From contig DASPUC010000024.1 in assembly GCA_035623075.1 (NCBI GenBank), positions 1 to 64,000 on the forward strand: a stretch of DNA of 64,000 bases. The letters are read 5' to 3'. The translations under genes were made by a program, and so were the position numbers. Shown piece by piece: positions 1 to 9,055 of the stretch. This DNA comes from Nitrospiraceae bacterium (GTDB lineage: Bacteria; Nitrospirota; Nitrospiria; Nitrospirales; Nitrospiraceae). The first letter of the stretch is position 1; each line of letters begins with the position of its first letter. Below the pieces are notes generated by a model. The model ran no database searches and was not told where the DNA came from. It worked only from the letters and a program-made list of their open reading frames with translations.

Positions 1-137
1 CGCGCCAGCTGGCGGAACTTGTTGATGATGATGGTCCAACTCACGAGCGAGAAGATAAGCAACACCGCGATGGTGATCTTGCCTTCCAATGTCGCGTGGC
101 TCAGCGCAAACGCCACGCCCCCTGAACTCATATCCAT
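1..137 (-). CDS. MotA/TolQ/ExbB-family proton channel protein, N-terminal part only
   Basis: Only the first 45 codons lie in the window; the gene runs off the left edge. The peptide starts MDMSSGGVAFALSHAT, then has a hydrophobic stretch and ends INKFRQLAR. A short periplasmic start, one membrane helix and a basic cytoplasmic turn is the usual opening of TolQ/ExbB proteins, the inner-membrane stator subunits that couple proton flow to outer-membrane work. The ATG at 137 is preceded by AGGAG at a good distance. It follows the TpsA gene on the same strand by about 17 bases and may be co-transcribed with it. Family assignment rests on a short fragment; TolQ, ExbB and MotA cannot be told apart here. 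Confidence 0.6.
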   Translation of the reverse strand, partial: MDMSSGGVAFALSHATLEGKITIAVLLIFSLVSWTIIINKFRQLA

Positions 138-154
138 CTGCGGGACTCCTTTGG

Positions 155-3100
155 TTAGCTACCCTGCTTCACTTCCGGCTTCACATCGACCTGGATGACG
201 ACCCCGCGCTTGACACGAACCGACTTCGCCAACTGGCTCTTGCCATCTTTCTCGTCATTCTTCTTGGACGCCACCTGCTTAGCAGCGGCTTGTTGCGAGG
301 AACTCTCATCGACTGATTCCTTGGCAGAGTCACTGGATTTTGCCGACGTACTGACTGCAGCCGATGTCGCCGAAACCGACGCGACGGCGCTACTGCCTGA
401 GAAAGACGACACAGTCGCAGACTGTGCGGCAGAGGAGCCTGTCACAGTTCCGCTGATACTGACGTTTCCGCTGATAGCCGCTGAAGGGGGAACTTGGACA
501 TTGCCCGATATGGTTCCGCCCTGAAAATCAAGAAACGGCGAATTGAGCGTCACGATCCGTCCCCGGATCCCTGCTGGAGGGATAATGATGCGTCCCTGTT
601 CTGCATTCAACGTGATATCCCCCAGCTTTAATGAATTAATGAAGGGGGTTTTGACCGTCTCATTGAATATCTGTTCTTTCTGAATGGTGAGTTGGTTGAT
701 TTGCGCGAGAAGCGCGGAGGCATCGCGTCCAAAAAATTGAAGCTTTTCCGCCTCGGCCTTCAGAGCATTGATTTGAGGATCGTTGAACACCGGAAAGATC
801 AGTGGATTCGGATCATTCGGCGAGAACGTGAAGATTCCACTCCCGGGTACTGCGATCGGTGTTGTTTTGGTTACCGGATTGCCTGATGAGTCGAAAACAG
901 GATTGCCAGCGCTATCCAGGACCGGAACCTGGAGAAGGACATTCGTCACGTTATTCGCCCCTCCGCTCCCAGCATTGATGTTGCCCTGGGTACTCGTCAT
1001 GACAATATTGCCGCCGTTGAGCGTATCAACCCGCGCCTGATTGACGTCGATGTCACCGGTCGTCCTAATGCTAATCGCCGTGGGATCCCTCGCCACTGAG
1101 ACCGTCACCGTTCCATCAGCATTCACCACAGCCGTCGTGGCCTTGACACCAACCGACCCTCCCTGCTGAACTTCAATTCCCGTGGTATCCTTCCCGATAT
1201 CGGCTGCAGACGTCCCGCCACTGACCCCCACATTCAGCGTCCCGCCAAGCGGCGGCGGTGCATTCACCGGACTTTGCAGCGACGACGGCACGGACGACGG
1301 ATGCAAGGCGCTGTTGTCGTATCCAAGCACGTATGAGGGACCGACGAGCCCGTGAATCGAAACTCCAGCTCCATCGTCGGTGTGAATTTGGGATTGCGCC
1401 ATGAGCAGGTTGTTTCCCACGGCAACATCGAGCAACCCGCCTTTGTCCGCGGTCGCCCGAAGCATGTTGATTCCCTGACTGATGCCCAAATTGAGGTCGT
1501 GCCCCGCGATGATCTGGCCCGTTCCTGAACCGTAGAACTGGATCCCTACCGGCCCTGGTAACGCAGTGTTGTTCGGCGACCCCAAAACGATATCGTTGCC
1601 CGCCTTGATGATGGCCGCGACATTGGGCACGGGAACCTGCACCGTCACAGTCTCCACCGTCACGTCTTGCGCATTGACCGTTGCACCGTTCGCTGGAATG
1701 ACTAAGAGGCCGGTGGTGGGATCACGGACGAACGGGATCTGCTCCACGACCGGTACGGTCTGCGTTCCCAGATTAGGCAACGAGATTGAGGCCTGGAATT
1801 GCGTAATGTCGTGTCCTGCCTCGATGGTTACTTGCTTGAGGAACGAGGGGCTGACTAGGTTAAAGCCCAGGTTCGTGATGTCCCCCGTGACCGCTTGAAA
1901 GCTCACGGGGGCCACCATGCCGGTCGGCGTGGTCGCGAATGAGGGAGACTGACCGAACAAAGAACTGAGGGACGCCAAGTTCGAGTTTCCCTCCAGCTGC
2001 TGGGGGTCCGCTTGGAGGAACTTGATCGTCTGGACATTATTGTTGACCAAAATCTGGGCCCCGGGAAAGCCGGTCATGGGTGCGGTTGGGCCTCCTTGAG
2101 GCGCCTGATTGGCGCTCAGCGGCAATGTACTGCTGAAAGGAACATTGCTAAGGAACGGCCACAGTTGAGGATTTTGCATGATCGTAGTCGTATTGATCGC
2201 TTCCCATTGGCCACCTAGAGGCCCTCCGTAGCCGACAAAGAGCCACTCATAGCTGGGGTTGTTCACCAAGTGCTGTGGTGACACTCCGACGATATTGTTT
2301 TGGGCAAAGAAATTCAGGCTGCCGGTCGGCGAGGGGAAAAATGTCAGATTGGAGTCTATATCGATCGACCCGTTCAGCGCCTTCGCGGTGAACGAAGCGG
2401 GCAGAACGCCCCGAAAAGGGGACAGCTGGGGAATGACAGGCGTTCCAACAGCATCGGACGCAGTGGTGTCTATCACGATATTTCCGTTCTGCGCCGTGAA
2501 GGACACGGAGCTGTGTTCCGCTCCGGCCAAAAATTGGGGGCCCAAAAAAGTTCCAGGGTTGCTCGGGTCTGTGTCGCAGGAGTTCGCGCTCCCGCACACC
2601 AATCCGGCGTCCTGAACACGCCTGAGATAGATGTTGCCGGCGGCGGTCATGGAGATGGACCCATTTGAGAGCGCCATATCCGCAAAACCCGCCGTTGTTC
2701 CCGGAAGGGTTTGTCCGACATCACCACCGACCGTCACGACCGCTTGTCCATTCCGCACCACGAACCCAGGTCCCGTCTGCACGCCGTTGGCCAATGCTCC
2801 GATGAAGTTACGCCCCGCGGTAATCGAGAGGGTCCCCGGTCCATCCAGCAAGATGCCTTGGATATAGGAGTCGAGGAACGTGAAGGTTTTGAAAAGGAAT
2901 TGGTTTGCGACGGTGGCATCCTGCATATATCCGGTACTGGCGATGAGGTCCAGCCCGGCATTAAGCGTGATGTTGCCTCCGGCTTTTGTCCGAATGCTGG
3001 AGAGTGCCCCAGTCACAGGATCGATCAAGCTAAGACTCCCAGCCGTGGCGGTCAAGCTGATGTTCCCCCCAGCTCCCGCAACCAGCGTGGAATTGATCAT

Positions 3101-4441
3101 GTTGATGTTATTGCCCGCAATCCCGACAAAATCCCACGGGCTTCCCTGGCCTGTGCTGAAGGCGTCGTTCGAAATGCTGGCGTTCTGGAACGTCAGATTT
3201 TGTCCGGCCTGAAACGTCAGGGTGCCTCGCTGCCCCGGCTGCAACACCCACCCCAAGGTGTAGAGCAAATCTTGATTCGCGGTGACCGTGAGATTGTTGG
3301 TCGCCTGAGCGATGATGTTGGTCATGCCTGACTGGACTTGGGGACTCAGCTGTGTCACAAAATAATTATCGTCCACGGTCAGGTTGGTCGGATCGATCAG
3401 GAGCGTACCGCCGCGAAAACCCGGCGCCGCGCGGCCTGAGATAGTTCCAAGCATGGAGACCTGCGCTCCGCTCAAGTCTACGTAGCCTGCGTTGCCCCCT
3501 TGAGGACCTCCCGATACGTCAATGGCCGCGCCCTGGTTCAAGGAGGTGGTTCCACTCGTTTTGCCAGCTTGAGCGATGATCGTTCCGCCGTCGGAGATCC
3601 CCTGCTGATCCCCTTTCGCGAGCGTTTTGCTTCCTGCCGCGAAGGTGATCGACTCGCTGGCATAAAGTTCGATCTTGCCGTTTTGCTGGCGCACGCTGTT
3701 CGCCTGAATCAGCCCCTGTTGATTGACGACACGCCCGGCCACGGTAATATCTCCTCCGTCAGCGATCAGATCCTTCAGATTGACTGCTTGCCCTGTCGGC
3801 GCCGTAATCTCAGCCAAAAACCCATGGCCATCGGGACGATTCGACAAATACGCTGTCGCTCCCGCACCTAGAACAATATTGCCTCCGGGGCTCGTGATGA
3901 TGCCACTGTTCTCGACGTTTGGCGCTAGCAGGTAGACACCGGTCGCCCCTTGAATCGATCCTGCATTTTTCACCCAGCCTTCAGCACCCGTACCCTGGAA
4001 CAGATAGTTCCCGCTCAGAAAATTCGCATTGGTCAGATTCAGCGAGGACGCGATCAGCCCTCCCACATTCACCTGGGCATTCGGACCAAACAGGATACCA
4101 TTTGGATTCAACAAAATCACATTCCCGTTTGCTTGCAAGGACCCAAGAATCTGGCTGGGATTCTGATCGAAGATTCGATTCAATGCGACTGCACTGACGT
4201 TCGGCTGTATAAAGCGGGTGACTTCATTGGGCGCAATATTGAACTGTTGCCAATTGATGACGGCCTGCTGCGTCGCCTGATGGATCGTCACGGCAGACGT
4301 GCCGAGTCCGGAAATTTGGGCTTGTCCTGCCGCCACGGTGGGATTCGTTGGATTCGCCAACCCCAGCGACGCGATCGTCAGGGACGTCACAACACATCCG
4401 ATACTCAGAACCATCTTGTGATGACGTATGATGACAGCCAT
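155..4441 (-). CDS. TpsA: filamentous haemagglutinin-like two-partner secretion exoprotein
   Basis: A 1428-residue secreted protein. A signal peptide covers about residues 1-30. It is followed by a TPS secretion domain (about 40-300) with the hallmark NPNGILFG at 112-119 and the pattern NWQQFNIAPNE / ALNRIFDQNPSQILG upstream. This domain is recognised by the partner TpsB during outer-membrane export. The long middle is rich in Gly, Asn, Thr and Ser with repeated GNI, GSI and AGNDI strands typical of a right-handed beta-helix. The C-terminal 130 residues change to a Ser/Ala-rich, then Lys-rich tail ending VKPEVKQGS, with no recognisable toxin or anchor domain. The gene begins 18 bases after the TpsB stop, as expected for an operon. 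MVLSIG (residue 10) is an alternative start. Cargo function (adhesin or other) is not shown by the sequence. Confidence 0.9.
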   Translation of the reverse strand: MAVIIRHHKMVLSIGCVVTSLTIASLGLANPTNPTVAAGQAQISGLGTSAVTIHQATQQAVINWQQFNIAPNEVTRFIQPNVSAVALNRIFDQNPSQILGSLQANGNVILLNPNGILFGPNAQVNVGGLIASSLNLTNANFLSGNYLFQGTGAEGWVKNAGSIQGATGVYLLAPNVENSGIITSPGGNIVLGAGATAYLSNRPDGHGFLAEITAPTGQAVNLKDLIADGGDITVAGRVVNQQGLIQANSVRQQNGKIELYASESITFAAGSKTLAKGDQQGISDGGTIIAQAGKTSGTTSLNQGAAIDVSGGPQGGNAGYVDLSGAQVSMLGTISGRAAPGFRGGTLLIDPTNLTVDDNYFVTQLSPQVQSGMTNIIAQATNNLTVTANQDLLYTLGWVLQPGQRGTLTFQAGQNLTFQNASISNDAFSTGQGSPWDFVGIAGNNINMINSTLVAGAGGNISLTATAGSLSLIDPVTGALSSIRTKAGGNITLNAGLDLIASTGYMQDATVANQFLFKTFTFLDSYIQGILLDGPGTLSITAGRNFIGALANGVQTGPGFVVRNGQAVVTVGGDVGQTLPGTTAGFADMALSNGSISMTAAGNIYLRRVQDAGLVCGSANSCDTDPSNPGTFLGPQFLAGAEHSSVSFTAQNGNIVIDTTASDAVGTPVIPQLSPFRGVLPASFTAKALNGSIDIDSNLTFFPSPTGSLNFFAQNNIVGVSPQHLVNNPSYEWLFVGYGGPLGGQWEAINTTTIMQNPQLWPFLSNVPFSSTLPLSANQAPQGGPTAPMTGFPGAQILVNNNVQTIKFLQADPQQLEGNSNLASLSSLFGQSPSFATTPTGMVAPVSFQAVTGDITNLGFNLVSPSFLKQVTIEAGHDITQFQASISLPNLGTQTVPVVEQIPFVRDPTTGLLVIPANGATVNAQDVTVETVTVQVPVPNVAAIIKAGNDIVLGSPNNTALPGPVGIQFYGSGTGQIIAGHDLNLGISQGINMLRATADKGGLLDVAVGNNLLMAQSQIHTDDGAGVSIHGLVGPSYVLGYDNSALHPSSVPSSLQSPVNAPPPLGGTLNVGVSGGTSAADIGKDTTGIEVQQGGSVGVKATTAVVNADGTVTVSVARDPTAISIRTTGDIDVNQARVDTLNGGNIVMTSTQGNINAGSGGANNVTNVLLQVPVLDSAGNPVFDSSGNPVTKTTPIAVPGSGIFTFSPNDPNPLIFPVFNDPQINALKAEAEKLQFFGRDASALLAQINQLTIQKEQIFNETVKTPFINSLKLGDITLNAEQGRIIIPPAGIRGRIVTLNSPFLDFQGGTISGNVQVPPSAAISGNVSISGTVTGSSAAQSATVSSFSGSSAVASVSATSAAVSTSAKSSDSAKESVDESSSQQAAAKQVASKKNDEKDGKSQLAKSVRVKRGVVIQVDVKPEVKQGS

Positions 4442-4459
4442 GGCTTGCGACCCACCTGT

Positions 4460-6331
4460 TCAGTACGCGACTCCCACGGAGAAGTGAACAAACGTATCGC
4501 CTCGTTTTGTGGTGGGCGTATCGTGCAACGCCCATCCCTGGTCAACCTTGAGTATCCCTACGTCCTTCGGCAATGACACTCTTATGCCAAAGCCGGTCCC
4601 CTGTAAGTTGAAGTGATCGATCTGGCCTGGTTGAGGTTGTTCCACCCACAACTTGGCAATATCGTAAAACGCGAGCAGGCGCAATTTGAATGAATAGTCC
4701 GAACTGCGTTTGCGCTGCCAGATCCGATCGAGGGGAATCGTCAGCAATTCCGGCGTCAGCAGCTCGGCCCGCCCGCGCACCGCATTATCCCCCGCCGTTT
4801 CATAATTGATATATCCACGAACCGTATCCATGCCGCCCGCAAAATACTGCTCGGCCGGGACCAACGGCTGGGTGGCCCATTGGCCGTCGACATGCAGCGT
4901 CAGTAAAAATTCTTGGGGCAAGGATTGATACCGCTCCGCCCCGCCTTGAAGCACCGCAAACGTGCCGGTGGAACCGACGCGCACTGGAGGATTATTGGGG
5001 TCGTTTGGTGTTCCTTCAAAGTCTTGCTTGGTTCCGCCAGGAATCATACCGGCGATATAGCCTTTAACGGTCGCCGTGAGTCGGTTGACTCCAAACGTAT
5101 CCGGAATCGACCCTGTATACGCCAACGACATGGGTGTGTACTGAATAGGCTTCACTACCGTGATCGTCCCAAGGCCGCCAGGAAAAGTTGCTTCTGTTCT
5201 ATCCAAGTGCTTAAAATCCATCCCGATCGCCAATTGATGGGTATTCTGCCCTCCGGAAAATATTGGAAAATAATACCGGGTGCCTGCGATCGTGGCATTA
5301 CCGGCGACACCCACATTCCCACCTCCGGTGGATATCGACCCGCCAGCCAGCGTCGAATTACTCTGAGAATGGGAGGCATACAGGGCGAAAAGATGATCGG
5401 GCCAGATGATCGGAGCAACAAAGCTCATGCTATAGCTCTGAACCGTTCCCCAATCCGTCGGAGTTTGCACGGTACTCGCGGTGAGTATTTCGTCCCCTCC
5501 CAAGAGATTCGTGTACTGAACCTCTGCGATCATGCGGTCTCTTGGTGTGGTGATGGGTCCTCGATTATCGGCTTCGAGCTTGGCATGGACCGGTAAACGG
5601 TCTTTGACCTTCAACTCCAGACTCACGGTTCCCGGTTCGCTTCCCGGCTTCAACACCGGAGCCACTTTCAGGTCTGGATTGGCATTCAGTGCGGCAAGCT
5701 CCTTCGCAAACGTCGGTTCATAGAGGACGGCTCCATATTGCACAGACGGTAATTTTTCGAGGATCTGATAGCGCTTGTAATATTGATTGCCTGTCACGGA
5801 AATTTCCACTAATGGTGCTTCAATGACCTGCAGCTTCACGACACCGCTTTCGACGGTTTGTTCTGGAAGATTGACGAGAACCGTTGGATAACCGGCATTA
5901 TGATATGCGTTCTCGAGTTCCGCCCGTGCTTTCTCAAGGTTACTGAGCTGCATGTCGCTTCCCTTGTATTTGTCCAGGATTGCGTCGATCACGTTCTGCT
6001 TTAAAATCGTATTTCCGTCGACCACATAAGCCTTGACAGCGAAGCGAGTCGTCTGGGTTTCACCAGCTGGTGCGCTCTCTGCCTTTTCTGCTGAGTCGGT
6101 ATCACGGGTCGGAGGGTCGCCGTTCGAATGGGACTTACCCGCCATAGGGTCCCGCTGTGCGCTCCCCGGTGAGTCTTGGAGTTGTGCCATCATCAGATCA
6201 CCCTTCACAGCCCCGCGTGCTTCGCCCGCTCTACTTTCTTGACCAAGCGGAAAAACCAGACACCCCAATAATAGAATCCACGCTGCAGCCCGAGGAAATC
6301 TGCTCATGCGCCATCGCTTTCCTCGAGACAT
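4460..6331 (-). CDS. TpsB: ShlB/FhaC/HecB-family outer-membrane transporter
   Basis: A 623-residue outer-membrane transporter of the Omp85/TpsB superfamily that should export the adjacent TpsA. It has a signal peptide (LLLGCLVFPLGQESRAG) and a low-complexity linker. A POTRA-type region follows at about 95-260 (YVVDGNTILKQNVIDAIL, then NAYHNAGYPTVLVNLPEQTV). The rest is a C-terminal beta-barrel with the family motif VRGY in FAGGMDTVRGYINYE and a terminal aromatic strand ending HFSVGVAY. Start choice is uncertain: AAGGAG sits almost on top of the ATG at 6331, so the ATG at 6307 (MSRFPRAAA) is a good alternative. It is first in the tpsB-tpsA pair; the 240 bases upstream, shared with the divergent gspC-like gene, hold no further gene. 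Confidence 0.9.
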   Translation of the reverse strand: MSRGKRWRMSRFPRAAAWILLLGCLVFPLGQESRAGEARGAVKGDLMMAQLQDSPGSAQRDPMAGKSHSNGDPPTRDTDSAEKAESAPAGETQTTRFAVKAYVVDGNTILKQNVIDAILDKYKGSDMQLSNLEKARAELENAYHNAGYPTVLVNLPEQTVESGVVKLQVIEAPLVEISVTGNQYYKRYQILEKLPSVQYGAVLYEPTFAKELAALNANPDLKVAPVLKPGSEPGTVSLELKVKDRLPVHAKLEADNRGPITTPRDRMIAEVQYTNLLGGDEILTASTVQTPTDWGTVQSYSMSFVAPIIWPDHLFALYASHSQSNSTLAGGSISTGGGNVGVAGNATIAGTRYYFPIFSGGQNTHQLAIGMDFKHLDRTEATFPGGLGTITVVKPIQYTPMSLAYTGSIPDTFGVNRLTATVKGYIAGMIPGGTKQDFEGTPNDPNNPPVRVGSTGTFAVLQGGAERYQSLPQEFLLTLHVDGQWATQPLVPAEQYFAGGMDTVRGYINYETAGDNAVRGRAELLTPELLTIPLDRIWQRKRSSDYSFKLRLLAFYDIAKLWVEQPQPGQIDHFNLQGTGFGIRVSLPKDVGILKVDQGWALHDTPTTKRGDTFVHFSVGVAY

Positions 6332-6573
6332 CTCCTTCCGGCTCTCGCGATAATCTCTTCATTCACATGCTTCACTTGGCTGTAAACGAACAAGACTAAC
6401 CCCTCACCTCCACTGAGTCTCATAGCACCACAGGTACCGACAAGGTGTTACGGAATTGTTATCGAGGAATTGGTGCGCTGTTAATTTCGCGTGAGCCCCC
6501 TTCGCTCCTCTTGCGGACCGATTCGCGTGTCACTAGGATGCACGATATCGTTAGACGGGAGGAATGATCTCGC

Positions 6574-7452
6574 ATGCTGAAGCGGTTTCTAACGCCCAAG
6601 CGCGTGATGATCGCTATATATCTGACATTGGGTGCGTTCCTGTTGGCCCACACGGTGAATGCTTTTGTCGCGGATGCCTTACGCCCTCCGCCTATGCCGG
6701 GTTCCGCCTTTGCTTCAATTATTCCATCGGAACCTCAAACCGAGACACCCATCGGGCTCGCAGACGCAATTAGGGCGAGAGGATTGTTTCCCCTTCCTCC
6801 AGATGCAGGTGATGCTCTTGACTCAGGTCAACAAAGCGGGCCGCCTGCTCCTCCGCTCAACGTCGGCAAGAAGATCGCGCTGCTCGGAACGGTGTTCGGA
6901 CCCCAAGGAGGCATTATGGCCGTCTTCGAAGATCTGTCGACGAAAAAGCAGAGCATGTACCGCATGGGCGAGCAGGTCCCTTCGGTCGGTTTCTTGTCGG
7001 CAATTGAAAAAGACCGGGTCTTGTTCCGCGAGGGAAAACAGGAAGAATGGCTCGATCTCGCGCTCAGCCAATATCTGCGATCAAACGCACCTGGTGCAGC
7101 ACTCCCCATACCGGTCTCACGACCCTCAGCTCCTCAGCGTCGCATCATGGACCGCCGTGAGATTGATGCCGCACTCGCAGATCCGACGCGCCTCCTTATG
7201 CAGGCTCAAGCTCTTCCTCATCTAGACAAAGGCAAACTGGATGGGTTTGTCCTCACGAGCGTGATGCCGTCTGGATTCTTCGAGAAGATTGGCCTCAAGA
7301 CCAACGATGTGCTCCAGCGAATCAACGGCGTGGAGCTTCGCGATCCCGGCATGCTCTTTTCGGTCTTTCAACAACTCCGCAACGAACGGACTCTGCAAGT
7401 GGATCTTGTTCGGAGCGCTCAACCCCAGACTTTGGTTTACGAGATCCGTTAA
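6574..7452 (+). CDS. gspC: GspC-like type II secretion protein with PDZ domain
   Basis: A 292-residue bitopic inner-membrane protein. One membrane helix covers residues 11-30 (MIAIYLTLGAFLLAHTV) and a Pro-rich linker follows. A GspC homology region spans about 95-170 (KIALLGTVFGPQGGIMAVFED through YRMGEQVPSVGFLSAIEKDRVLF). A C-terminal PDZ domain spans about 220-290, including SGFFEKIGLKTNDVLQRINGVEL. In type II secretion systems GspC links the inner-membrane platform to the GspD secretin. No other gsp gene is next to it here, so it either serves a system encoded elsewhere or has been co-opted. GGGAGG lies upstream of the ATG. The promoter region is shared with the divergent tpsB. Confidence 0.8.
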   Translation: MLKRFLTPKRVMIAIYLTLGAFLLAHTVNAFVADALRPPPMPGSAFASIIPSEPQTETPIGLADAIRARGLFPLPPDAGDALDSGQQSGPPAPPLNVGKKIALLGTVFGPQGGIMAVFEDLSTKKQSMYRMGEQVPSVGFLSAIEKDRVLFREGKQEEWLDLALSQYLRSNAPGAALPIPVSRPSAPQRRIMDRREIDAALADPTRLLMQAQALPHLDKGKLDGFVLTSVMPSGFFEKIGLKTNDVLQRINGVELRDPGMLFSVFQQLRNERTLQVDLVRSAQPQTLVYEIR

Positions 7453-7636
7453 GTCTCACCAGCGGCATGGATCACGCCGGGGAACACCCTCTCTACTCCA
7501 CTCCTGAATCCCCAGGTATTCGCACATCTCCAGGCGCATGGCGTCCCGGTCAATTTAACGGGAACTTAATCTGAGCGTAATGGCGTCGTCATGACTTCAA
7601 GACTATTGTGCGCCGGCCTGTCTCACGGAGTAATTG

Positions 7637-8494
7637 ATGCGCTCCTTTTCCAGCCAACACCGGTTCTGTGCGACGGCGACCAACACCGCTCTCGCGCTGT
7701 TGACGCTGTGCCTCGTCGTCTGCCCTGGCCCGGGGCTGGCCGAATGGTACCTCGCGGGTTATGGCGGGTATACGACACCTAGTTCGCTCTCAAACGTGAC
7801 AATGGACAACTTCGGTGAACAATTAGGGCTACAACAGTTCCCGGGCGCAGCGTTTACATTTACACCTCCCCAAGGCACTCTCGCTCAAACATTCCATTCG
7901 TCAGACGTGAGCCTCAAGAACTCTCCTTTGTTTGGAGGCAAAGCCGGGTATTTTTTCAAGGATGAAGGATTCAGCTGGCTTGGGGTTGAGGTCGAGGCAT
8001 TTACGTCGCAACCGACGATCAAGAGCCAAACCGTCACGACTACCCAAACTCTTACCTACGTACCATTTCACCCAAATAGCGTGAACAATCCTGCGGCCTG
8101 TGCGACGGCCCTGGCTGGCCCTCCACCGTTTCCTATTGATTGTCCCGCTCAGATCACGAAAAACGGCACGCTTCAGTTATCTGAGTCTTCGATGCGCCTC
8201 ATCACGGTCGCCTTCAATGTCGTGGCGCGTTACCCGGGAAAAGTTCTCCAACCCTACGTCGGCGTCGGAGTGGGAGCGTTCTATTTCAACAGCTCAGACC
8301 AGATCAGCGGGCGACAGGTTGTGCCCGGACTCAACAGCCAGGTGGGACTCAAAGTATTGGCGACTGAGGAATGGGGATTCTTCATCGAAGGAAAATACAA
8401 CTACGCCCAGATTACAACCCTTGACAATTTCTACGGATTGAGCGGCAATTACAGCGCGTTCAGCGCACTCGGCGGCATCGCCTACCACTTTTAA
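7637..8494 (+). CDS. Outer-membrane beta-barrel protein, function unknown
   Basis: About 285 residues with a signal peptide (TALALLTLCLVVCPGPGLA) followed at once by EWYLAGYGGYTTPS, the usual first strand of an OmpA/OmpW-like eight-stranded barrel. Later segments such as GGKAGYFF, WLGVEVEAFTS, KVLQPYVGVGVGAFYFN, WGFFIEGKYNYAQIT and FSALGGIAYHF alternate polar and aromatic residues and end in a terminal Phe, as outer-membrane barrels do. A loop near residues 140-175 carries two Cys that may form a disulfide. A TTG lies one codon before the ATG used here, and CGGAG lies a few bases upstream. It is convergent with the cytochrome gene. The ligand or role cannot be read from the sequence. Confidence 0.75.
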   Translation: MRSFSSQHRFCATATNTALALLTLCLVVCPGPGLAEWYLAGYGGYTTPSSLSNVTMDNFGEQLGLQQFPGAAFTFTPPQGTLAQTFHSSDVSLKNSPLFGGKAGYFFKDEGFSWLGVEVEAFTSQPTIKSQTVTTTQTLTYVPFHPNSVNNPAACATALAGPPPFPIDCPAQITKNGTLQLSESSMRLITVAFNVVARYPGKVLQPYVGVGVGAFYFNSSDQISGRQVVPGLNSQVGLKVLATEEWGFFIEGKYNYAQITTLDNFYGLSGNYSAFSALGGIAYHF

Positions 8495-8520
8495 CTCATC
8501 TTCTCTGAATCGCTCCCATC

Positions 8521-8976
8521 CTACTCCCTGGCAAACGATCGAACGTACAGTAACACGTGCCAGGCTTCCTCTTCGGTCAGGATGAGGGGAATGAAGGAGG
8601 CCATAGCCGTTCCGGGGCTGCCGTTTTTGAGGATCCAAAAGAGTTCCCCATCGGTCCGTGCCACCTGCCAACTCCCGTCGGTAAAGTTGCGGGGCAACTT
8701 TCCTCGAAGACCTTCGATACCGGTCAACCCTTTGCCGTCTCTTCCGTGGCAGGTCACACAGAAGGCTTTCCCGTGAAAGAGAGTCTTTCCTTTCTCAATA
8801 TTGTCCGGAGTCGCTTCGAAGGGATTCTTCCAGGTCTTAGCCTCTTCGATCTGGTCTGGTGGCACGCGTTGTTTCAATACCTCGGCATCGGCCCCGAAAG
8901 TTGAGGCAACTCCCATCCACTGCAACGCGATCCACAGCACCGCTATGGCTCTCTGACAAGCCAAGGCTCCCTCCAT
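8521..8976 (-). CDS. Small periplasmic c-type cytochrome
   Basis: A mono-heme cytochrome c of about 151 residues. It has a signal peptide (CQRAIAVLWIALQWMGVAST), one heme-binding motif CVTCH in GKAFCVTCHGRDGKGL, and a distal Met ligand likely in GTAMASFIP. The C-terminal helix EEEAWHVLLYVRSFA is typical of class I cytochromes c. The start was placed at ATG 8976 because it opens the signal peptide; reading can extend upstream but that part crosses a perfect palindrome and lacks signal character. It is third in the order peroxidase, DUF1264 protein, cytochrome on the minus strand and could be an electron donor to the peroxidase. That role is inferred from position only. Confidence 0.85.
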   Translation of the reverse strand: MEGALACQRAIAVLWIALQWMGVASTFGADAEVLKQRVPPDQIEEAKTWKNPFEATPDNIEKGKTLFHGKAFCVTCHGRDGKGLTGIEGLRGKLPRNFTDGSWQVARTDGELFWILKNGSPGTAMASFIPLILTEEEAWHVLLYVRSFARE

Positions 8977-8993
8977 CCTGTTAGCCTGTGAAG

Positions 8994-9029
8994 GGATCGG
9001 GACAAACCCCATGGGGTTTGTCCCGATCC
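8994..9029. repeat. Perfect 36-bp palindrome between two genes
   Basis: A perfect inverted repeat with arms GGATCGGGACAAACCCCA and no loop. It sits between the stop of the DUF1264 gene and the start of the cytochrome gene. As RNA it would form a very stable hairpin, but no T-run follows on either strand, so it is not a classic intrinsic terminator. A smaller hairpin, GGCAC/GTGCC, lies at the DUF1264 stop codon. It may act as an mRNA processing or stability element, or a partial attenuator. Confidence 0.85.
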
Positions 9030-9055
9030 AAATCATCCCTTGGCACGTAGGTGCC

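Noticed and set aside
2711-3331. 206-codon plus-strand frame opposite the TpsA gene
   Set aside because: Shadow of the repetitive beta-helix coding region.
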